This document shows positions 32,243 to 41,345 of a stretch of DNA of 41,345 nt, piece after piece. The notes under the pieces are model-generated. The model saw nothing but the letters and a program-made list of their open reading frames with translations. It did not search any database and was not told the DNA's origin. A program made the translations under genes and the position numbers. Within the stretch, counting starts at the first letter, position 1; the number at the start of each line of letters is the position of its first letter. The stretch is from Ichthyosporea sp. XGB-2017a (Eukaryota; Opisthokonta; Ichthyosporea). The stretch spans positions 53,577 through 94,921 of the forward strand of contig PDIM01000024.1 in the NCBI GenBank assembly GCA_002811675.1, written 5' to 3'.

Positions 32243-32247
32243 ATAAA
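32242..32247 (+). terminator. Poly(A) signal overlapping the lipase stop codon
   Basis: AATAAA begins with the last A of the TGA stop (32240-32242), so the 3' UTR would be only about 20-30 nt if this site is used. Confidence 0.4.
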
Positions 32248-32380
32248 GCTAGACATTTGTCTGTGAAAAAGGTGGACATCATGTAATGAACAAAGTACAA
32301 CGATGCAGCAGTGAGCAATACCACATTCTGCAAGTCACGCTCCTTGCCTTTTAGACAAAATACCATATAGAATACATAAA

Positions 32381-32386
32381 TTTATT
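32381..32386 (-). terminator. Poly(A) signal AATAAA of DEAD-box helicase gene
   Basis: TTTATT on the plus strand, about 155 nt after the helicase stop. It does not overlap the lipase mRNA if the lipase uses its early signal. Confidence 0.4.
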
Positions 32387-32541
32387 TTTACTCTCATTCC
32401 AGTAAACTTTCTACAGGCACAATCAATTCAGTTCGCACCAAAGTCGACCCATTTTTTTGAATTAAACTGGGCACCGGCCATAAAATAACTACAAATCGAA
32501 CGGTCTACATACTACCAACTACGCTGCACAGCAAACCATCT

Positions 32542-35450
<2,909 letters not shown>

Positions 35451-36749
35451 ATGTGGACTACTACGCTTTTTAGGGCAGTCCCTACTTCATACTTGCCCCG
35501 CCCGTTGCTTTCTCGGGCAATGAACTTTTCTAACAATTTAAGACGCTCAACCCGGGAGCCTTGTTTCTCCTCCAAAAGTACTAAGCTTTCTTTAAATCGC
35601 TCGTGCATTCGCCCTTATTCGACTCATCATAGTAAGACAGAGACGAAATTCGGTTCCTCGGGGGTAAGAATATGCATTGGGTTGTTATAGGCTATCGGTT
35701 TAAAATGTTGCTTCGTGCTAACCTTTCATTCAAATGAATTTTGAAACACATTATGTAAAGCCAATCTCGTGGAAGAGTCTTGTAGTTTTCCTGACTGCTG
35801 GCTTTGGTATTTACTTATATGTCCGAAACGAAAAGCTCAAAATGAAACTAGGTACTTTTGCGGGTAAATCCTCTATTTGTAGATAGATGCTTACGGGCAC
35901 CTTTCCTTAATCCTTTTTTTTTCTTTCTTTCTTTTTGATACACAGCGGAAACCGAATCACTAAAGAAGGGTAGAGGTAGGGCAAGGCTGGGTGGGCCTTT
36001 CGAACTAACGAATGTGGAAACGGGGAAGTTAATCACAAACAAAGATCTTCTGGGAAATTGGCAGCTTTTGTACTTCGGCTTTACGTTCTGCCCAGATATT
36101 TGTCCTGACGAGCTGGATAAAATGACTGAAGTAATTAACATTCTAGGTAAGGAAGTAAGTTGCGTAAAAACATTGTAAAAGGTATTCTTCCCTTACTCAT
36201 TGTTCAACACCTTTAGATAGTAAAAGTGGAACAAAAAATACTGTTCAGCCCGTTTTCATTTCCATAGATCCGAAGCGCGACACCGTACCACAAGTAAAGG
36301 AATATATTAAGGGTAAGTTGCTTGGTCCATTACAATACGAGACTGATCTGTCCATGTGCTGGCATTGCTTGTGACAGAGGCTAACAAATTTATGAAACGC
36401 TCCAGATTTTCATCCCCGGTTTCTAGGTTTAACTGGGACACAGGAGCAGGTGGATGATGCCGCTAGGAATTACAGAGTTTACTATACAATATCTCAGACA
36501 AGTGATGATCCGAATGATTATTTGGTTGATCATAGTATAATTATGTATTTTCTAGACCCAGAAGGTTAGTTTTGTATTAAATATATGGAATGTTTTTTTC
36601 AAAGACTCCCAGGAACAATTTTAAGTGCTAATGCCATTATATTTGCTTTTTTAGGCAACTTTATTCAGTACTATGGGCAAAACAGGACGGCTCAAGAAGT
36701 TGCCGATGATATTGAGAAGCACATTCTATATAAAGCGTCTCTCGCTTAA
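35451..36749 (+). CDS. SCO1: SCO1-type mitochondrial copper chaperone for cytochrome c oxidase
   Basis: SCO1 delivers copper to the CuA site of COX2 at the inner mitochondrial membrane. Six exons: 35451-35663, 35761-35863, 35946-36146, 36217-36312, 36406-36564, 36655-36749; product 288 aa. Intron 1 is phase 0, introns 2-5 are all phase 1. Exon 1 encodes a Ser/Arg-rich mitochondrial presequence (71 aa, starting MWTTTLFR). Exon 2 starts with PISWKSL and the single membrane helix. The thioredoxin-like domain carries the copper-binding CPDICP and the His in DHSIIMY, plus ISIDPKRDT and FLGLTGTQEQVD. An alternative exon 2 donor at 35852 would shorten the product by four residues. The branch point GCTAAC is visible at about 35718. 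Confidence 0.92.
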
Positions 36750-36821
36750 GATAACGTTGGATAAAGGGTATGTCGAAAACTTACAATTGATCGCCGATTT
36801 ACAATATATTGAGCATTTGAT

Positions 36822-36827
36822 TTTATT
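36822..36827 (-). terminator. Poly(A) signal AATAAA of CLN3 gene
   Basis: TTTATT on the plus strand, about 230 nt after the CLN3 stop and inside the SCO1 3' UTR. Confidence 0.4.
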
Positions 36828-36846
36828 TGTTTGTAAAAATGATTTC

Positions 36847-36852
36847 AATAAA
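36847..36852 (+). terminator. Poly(A) signal AATAAA of SCO1 gene
   Basis: Hexamer about 100 nt after the SCO1 stop, past the opposing CLN3 signal. Confidence 0.45.
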
Positions 36853-37054
36853 AGGCAACGTCAGTGGCATCGTATGCTGTCCCAAACCAAAGTAGTGAAA
36901 AATTGAAAAATGTCAAAGAATATTGGTAAACTAAATACATACGGCTCTGAAAACAAACATAGATGTGTAAGTCCGGCGCTTCCAAAATCAGCTGTTCATC
37001 AAAAGGAAGGTATTGAAATACATATGTCGACATTGCCTCAAGAAAATAGCTCTT

Positions 37055-38616
37055 TTAGAAAAAGCTGTAAGATACACAAATGTCAGGGTTGTTAATGTGG
37101 TCGCACAAATAACCAGTGATGTACACTGACGCCACAGCAGCCGTAGCAATTCCCATATTCGACCCGAAGACAGCAATGGCCATAGCAAATTCTCTATACT
37201 CTTCCGCAATGTTCTTTGTGATGGCATAGAAAGCGTTTACATAGCAGAACCCACCCATGAATCCCTCATACAAAATGATAGGCCAGTAGTAGTAAACAGA
37301 GTCGATTGCCTGATAGTATGCAAGAAGGAAGAATATAACAAAATTGATGCATTGAAGTCCAGAGAAAATCCAAACATGTCTCGTGTGAAAAATGTTAACA
37401 GATGAGCGACTAAGAAATACTCCAATTTGATAACACAGGTTGAACTGTGCGTCAAAAAATCGAAAAAAAGAAATGCAGCAAATTAGTAAACGTTCAGAAA
37501 ATCCTCAATGGAAATAAAACAAACATCCAGTCACACACTTACCTCAGTAAACTGATTGCTACGCTTAGTATCATCTTTAGTGGCCTCGACCATTGCTGGG
37601 GTTACTCCTGCATTGATACAGTATTCTGAAAAGTACACAAAGCACAAAGATACCATATACATTGTCAGTGGCTTCAAGATATTAACTCGCTGCATAAAAG
37701 TCAATTTCTTGGTTGGGCTGTCGTACACAACACCATCCTGGTCATACGTCTTGGCGTCTACAACTCTTTCTTCAACAGGGGAGGTCAAAAGAAAAACATA
37801 CGCAATTCCCATAAAAAGTGGGAATGGAGCAATAACATAAAGGCATGTAATAGTTGAAAAGTTGAAAGCCCAAGAGCTATGAAGGACTAGCCACGAAAAT
37901 GCGCCAAAAACCCCGGCAAATCCTGTTCCAGAAGACCAAGCCGAAACGGTGTTGCTATTGTAGTAGCTTGAAAAGGCCAGAAATGTCGGTTCTCCAAGCC
38001 CAGAGGCAAACGATGCCATAACAACACCGAGCAAAGTCCATGTAAGACTACCTTCGCCCAGAAAGGCGACAATCAGAAAAGACCCACACGACAAAGAGAC
38101 TACCAAAAACACCCTGATAAAGTACGGAATAAAATGGAAAAACCAAGGTCCAATTCCCGCCAGAAGAAAGGCAGGTGTGATGGAACATAACAGTAAGGTA
38201 CCAGGGGAAGCTTGACCATTAAGAATAGCAGTGGCAGCGCTAACAAGGAATAAAGGATACGCAAAATTGTAAATAACAACCCAAGTACGATGCAGGAACC
38301 TCTTGCCAAAGAGGAAACGAAAAGCTTACCTATTAAAGACAACATAAGGATAGTTGTTGATCAAGCCAAAGATGAAAAATGCAACGACATTTCGAACATA
38401 TGCTACTTTTTCCGCCCTTGTCAAATCTTTAAAGGACGTTTCTTCACTTTCGGGCAATTGCTCGCTGAAGTACAGACCTTCAACAACGCCAGTATTTGCA
38501 ACAAAGGAAGAGCGAGAGCGTCTTGGATCTTTGTGAGTGACGTTAACATAGTCGCTGGATTTTCCAGCGTCTTCAGCCATAAGCTCCTTGGCGGAGTATT
38601 CCTCACTTTTACTCAT
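37055..38616 (-). CDS. CLN3: CLN3/battenin lysosomal membrane protein
   Basis: Battenin (yeast Btn1) is a multi-pass lysosomal/vacuolar protein related to nucleoside transporters; in animals it is needed for glycerophosphodiester export. Three exons: 38330-38616, 37543-38239, 37055-37444; introns 38240-38329 (phase 2) and 37445-37542 (phase 0); product 457 aa (human 438). Signatures: RNVVAFFIFGLINNYPYVV, then SAAT directly after the splice; SGLGEPTFL; WSSGTGFAGVFGA; YFSEYCINAG; YQIGVFLSRSS; and ILYEGFMGGFCYVNAF with EYREFAMA. All occur in the order of human CLN3. The ATG at 38616 is chosen because the frame continues upstream only through a TTG. Convergent with SCO1. Confidence 0.95.
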
Positions 38617-38651
38617 ATTGAAGTTGAAGATGGGATATTCGCTCAATTAAA

Positions 38652-38667
38652 ACACACACACACACAC
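38652..38667. repeat. (AC)8 microsatellite
   Basis: Simple dinucleotide run 36 nt upstream of the CLN3 ATG, probably in its 5' UTR. Confidence 0.8.
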
Positions 38668-38975
38668 TGGAAGAAGTATCGGCTAGTGGACAAATCTCAA
38701 CCAAGAAATAATCAATCAAATCCAATGATAGATAGATAGATGTGAGTATATTATTGATAAGCCAGCAGAAAGGGTGTACTCGTAAATAGTGGGGTTATAC
38801 CGTATGGGGTATAAGAGAACAGGCAGCTGGAAACAACACCAGCTGGAGGGAATAATAATATAACTGGTTGCGAGTCGAGGGGCACACTTAAAGTCATGAA
38901 ACAAGTTTTCTTGCAAGGGATGAAGCAGCTGAAAACTACAAGACGGCAAGTTATAATTTATTACATAATTATTGA

Positions 38976-38997
38976 TGAGCGAAAACCGCTTCGCTCA
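38976..38997. repeat. 8-bp perfect hairpin with overlapping second inverted repeat
   Basis: TGAGCGAA (38976-38983) pairs with TTCGCTCA (38990-38997) over a 6-nt loop. AACCGCTTC (38984-38992) can instead pair with GAAGCGGTT (39038-39046), so two folds are mutually exclusive. Confidence 0.6.
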
Positions 38998-39401
38998 ATT
39001 ATTACTGCACAATTTGTCATATATAACTATTGCTCATGAAGCGGTTCTATTGGTGCACAGCTCTATCTTTATGTACATGTACTATGCAGGGCTACATAAT
39101 ATTATTGCAAATAAGAATTAATTTTCGGATTTCTAAGATCCAGCTGCCGCTTTGTCGCTCAATCGTGAGAGGCGGACAGGCCAGCTGGTCCTAATACGAT
39201 GGGTCATTTGCATGTGCATGTACAGCTGCTCTCTAGATCAGATTAAATTGATGCTGGACTGCAATTCTGGCCAGCTGTGCTATGTAACTGATCCATCCCT
39301 GATTGACTGTAAGGTCACGAGCCATACACGTGAATCACAAGACTCCTAATATTCTTTACGAAGGGAGTCGAGAAGGAAAGCGGGGACGTACCGTATACTG
39401 T

Positions 39402-39434
39402 CAAAGTGTGCAGGGTGTTGATATGCACACTTTG
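39402..39434. repeat. Perfect 11-bp inverted repeat
   Basis: CAAAGTGTGCA (39402-39412) and TGCACACTTTG (39424-39434) are exact reverse complements around an 11-nt spacer. It could be a dyad operator, a hairpin in a transcript or a transposon scar. Confidence 0.8.
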
Positions 39435-40101
39435 TAATTAGCGCTACACATGACAGAACTTTGCCTTTGGTAGGGCTCGCGTTTACGTTTCACGCTTCCA
39501 CTTCAGTGGTGTTTCAATCAACCTTTGAGGCAAGAGGGAAAGTTAAATGTTCTTGATAAGAGTGTCTGTTGTTCAATTGTAAAACTTGCAGAACTGCTCG
39601 GCTTACAGATGGGTGAATTCGCAATTTTAACAGAACGGCTTTACATTATTTTGTGCAAATGTCTGGTACTGGCCACGTAACAACAAAAGCACTTGAAGTT
39701 AGCCATGCCACCGGCTACGTATTTGACAGGCCGTGGATTCTTGATATATAGCTAAAGGCACATGGCAAGCATAGATAGCCGCATAGATCACTAGATTTTT
39801 TTAGCCTTCAGTGCTGTCATTCTCCAGTTGTGGGAAGGTGGCACATAGTAGTATGAAACCATTCGTTCATACTGAATATTCGAAATTAAGCCAAAGAGAA
39901 GAGAGCGAGGATAACTATCGGCTATCGACAGTACCAGGCAGTGGATGTTATGCGATATGTGGGATCACTGTCGAAAACGCTTAGTCAGCAAATTAATTGT
40001 TCGATGACCGAAGAATAATCACTGCTGGCTGTCAATTATTTTCGATTGTTTACTATTTTATTCACATGGAGAATTCAACAAATCAGAACTCCTAACCTTG
40101 A

Positions 40102-41180
40102 TCATACTTCGCGGCACACGTTCTCATTGTCTACCACTGAAACCCACCCAATGGTGTTTTGCACCCTTGAAGCTATATCTCGATGGCGATGACCATGTAT
40201 GATAGCGGATACTCCATTTCCCATTTCGATTATTGATTGGTCCTCCTCTGCCGGCGGGGAGTTCTCAACCATGTATAAAGCAGTTGCTCTTGGGTGTTCG
40301 TCAACCATTTTGTCAAGTCGTTGTCGTAATATCCACCATTCGTTCTCTTCCAATTCACTGGATAAGCTATTTACGATAACCAATGCTTGCGGCTGTATAG
40401 CCGTTTCCAGAAATAACTTAAACTCATGTACCATGTGTATTGCGTCAATGCTGATGGGTATATCAGTAGTATCATTCATAGGGGTTCTTGCATTGGGCCG
40501 TGCCATCCCCGCCCGTTGATACCCTCGCTGAGGGGCATGTCGAAATCCATTTCATCAAACCATCTGAGCTGGGGGCATTGCCTTCTGACTGCCAGTTGCA
40601 TGTTGGAATCCCGATCACATGCGAGAACGTGCCATCCCCTTTTTGCTGCTTCACTAGTTAACTGTACCCGTTCCACAAAACGCGTCTAATACATGTACGA
40701 CTGGCACATCCGTAACACAATCTAATACACTATTGACCCATGTAGCGGAAAACTGTAGAGGACAAACGATGTTCTCCTCATGTATTGATCGTAGTTTGGT
40801 GTGAGCCTCTACGTCGTGAAGTGGAAGCGTGGTGACGAGATACGTGCCTCGTGCATCCAGGATCAGGATCTTTTCAGATATTTGCGGAATATCATAACTA
40901 AACTTCGCGAAGTCTGAAGCGGTGTTATATTCCCTAGGGACTCGCATAATGACTACTGTAATAGTTCGCGGTCGATTGGAGTCTTCAGAAGTGGCTCAAG
41001 GCACGAACAATCACATAGTTGGTCCCAAGATTCCGGACGGTGGCCTTGTGGTGGATCTATAAATGCTATAATCGGTTCAGTTCCTCCCAATTGTTGAACT
41101 GCGTCGCGCCATTGCAAAAGGTTTCCAAAGACTGTAACCAGTGGGTCCCCTTCAGGTGTAACAAGACTGGAGTTTCGGGG
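40102..41180 (-). pseudogene. Frameshifted methyltransferase-like relic
   Basis: On the minus strand, coding-like pieces sit in different frames: about 40953-41180, 40654-40960, 40476-40676 and 40102-40530. The first has IDPP (about 41045-41057), like motif IV of DNA amino-methyltransferases. The second ends in VLDAFCGTGTV (about 40657-40689), a good SAM-binding motif I. The third continues with VLACDRD, like motif II, at the normal distance. IV before I is the motif order of beta-class enzymes. At least three frame changes, none with room for an intron, argue for a decayed gene or, less likely, sequence errors. The last piece (residues such as ALVIVNSLS) is unrecognised. No start codon is seen. 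Its composition, without introns or T-runs, differs from the neighbours and suggests transfer or a mobile element. Confidence 0.5.
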
Positions 41181-41286
41181 ATTCAGGATTTATTCCAAGA
41201 GTTCAAGATATTTCAAGATTTACAAATCTTAATTGTTCAAACTAAAATTAATTTCTAAACTTCGGAAATTCGGGGATGAGGGTCCG

Positions 41287-41294
41287 CTTTTATA
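41287..41294 (-). promoter_or_regulatory. TATA box (TATAAAAG) upstream of methyltransferase relic
   Basis: Read on the minus strand, TATAAAAG lies about 37 nt downstream of the heat-shock element and about 110 nt upstream of the first open piece of the relic. Confidence 0.5.
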
Positions 41295-41330
41295 CCCTTC
41301 GGGGATCGCGGCCATTAGGGTTAGGGGGAC

Positions 41331-41345
41331 GTTCTAGAACATTCT
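41331..41345. promoter_or_regulatory. Perfect three-unit heat-shock element
   Basis: GTTCTAGAACATTCT matches nTTCnnGAAnnTTCn with no mismatch, at the very edge of the window; more units may follow outside. The site is symmetric in function. HSF binding is inferred. Confidence 0.6.

Larger units (their letters stand above)
38617..40101. other. Gene-poor region between CLN3 and methyltransferase relic
   Basis: 1485 nt with no convincing gene in any frame. It has short microsatellites, (AC)8 at 38652-38667 and a GATA run at 38727-38741, and two inverted-repeat structures. The CLN3 promoter must lie in its left end. Confidence 0.6.

Noticed and set aside
35664-35690. A 27-nt intron in SCO1 ending at the first TATAG.
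   Set aside because: Too short for normal splicing; the acceptor at 35760 keeps frame and joins at PISWKSL, with a branch point upstream.
37237-37455. Open frame overlapping CLN3 exon 3 in another frame.
   Set aside because: The other minus-strand frame after the acceptor at 37445 gives clear CLN3 sequence.
38100-38345. 81-aa frame spanning the CLN3 intron 1/exon 2 junction.
   Set aside because: It reads the wrong frame of exon 2; after splicing, SAAT and the following helices match CLN3.
39152-39349. 65-aa plus-strand open frame.
   Set aside because: Short, no homology recognised, no promoter or splice support.
41315-41326. Two TTAGGG units, as in telomeres.
   Set aside because: Only two units, embedded in ordinary sequence; chance is likely.

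Overview
This is nuclear DNA of a unicellular eukaryote. Long coding frames are broken by short GT-AG introns (about 55-150 nt, several with CTAAC- or CTGAC-like branch points). TAA, TAG and TGA all act as stops, so the code is standard. The gene set points to a flagellated, actin-rich protist of the animal/fungal/amoeboid side of the tree (Amorphea/Obazoa): full-length talin with FERM and I/LWEQ domains, a SPIN90/Ldb17-type Arp2/3 activator, a C1orf43/NICE-3-like protein, CLN3/battenin, palmitoyl-protein thioesterase, a DHX29-type helicase and an STPGR (sperm-tail PG-rich) ciliary protein. I cannot name the species.

Layout: Cdh1/Fizzy-related APC activator (+, 185-1846); signal peptide peptidase (-, 2162-3499); nucleoporin NDC1 (-, two exons, 3848-6997); DHX29-like helicase (-, 7785-12224); PPT-like thioesterase with a Cys-rich leader and a C-terminal membrane anchor (-, 12589-14331); kinetochore Spc24 (+, five exons, 14876-16036); STPGR protein (-, three exons, 16282-17364); talin (-, two exons, 17869-25733); SPIN90/Ldb17 family protein (-, two exons, 26721-28259); C1orf43-like membrane protein (+, two exons, 28883-29685); SDP1/Tgl-type patatin lipase (+, 30437-32242); DDX5/DBP2 DEAD-box helicase (-, 32542-34581); SCO1 (+, six exons, 35451-36749); CLN3 (-, three exons, 37055-38616). 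A gene-poor 1.5 kb follows, with inverted repeats. The right edge holds a frameshifted methyltransferase-like relic whose upstream flank carries a TATA box and a perfect heat-shock element.

The genes are mostly single-copy housekeeping genes, with some functional echoes: actin/adhesion (talin next to SPIN90), lysosome (a PPT/CLN1-type enzyme and CLN3), and cell division (Cdh1, NDC1, Spc24, the last beside a palindromic E2F-type site). Packing is tight. In three convergent pairs the poly(A) signals are interleaved, so the mRNAs should overlap at their 3' ends. The least ordinary parts are the right-hand methyltransferase relic with its heat-shock-like promoter, the SPIN90/C1orf43 promoter repeats, and the architectures of the thioesterase and the talin tail.
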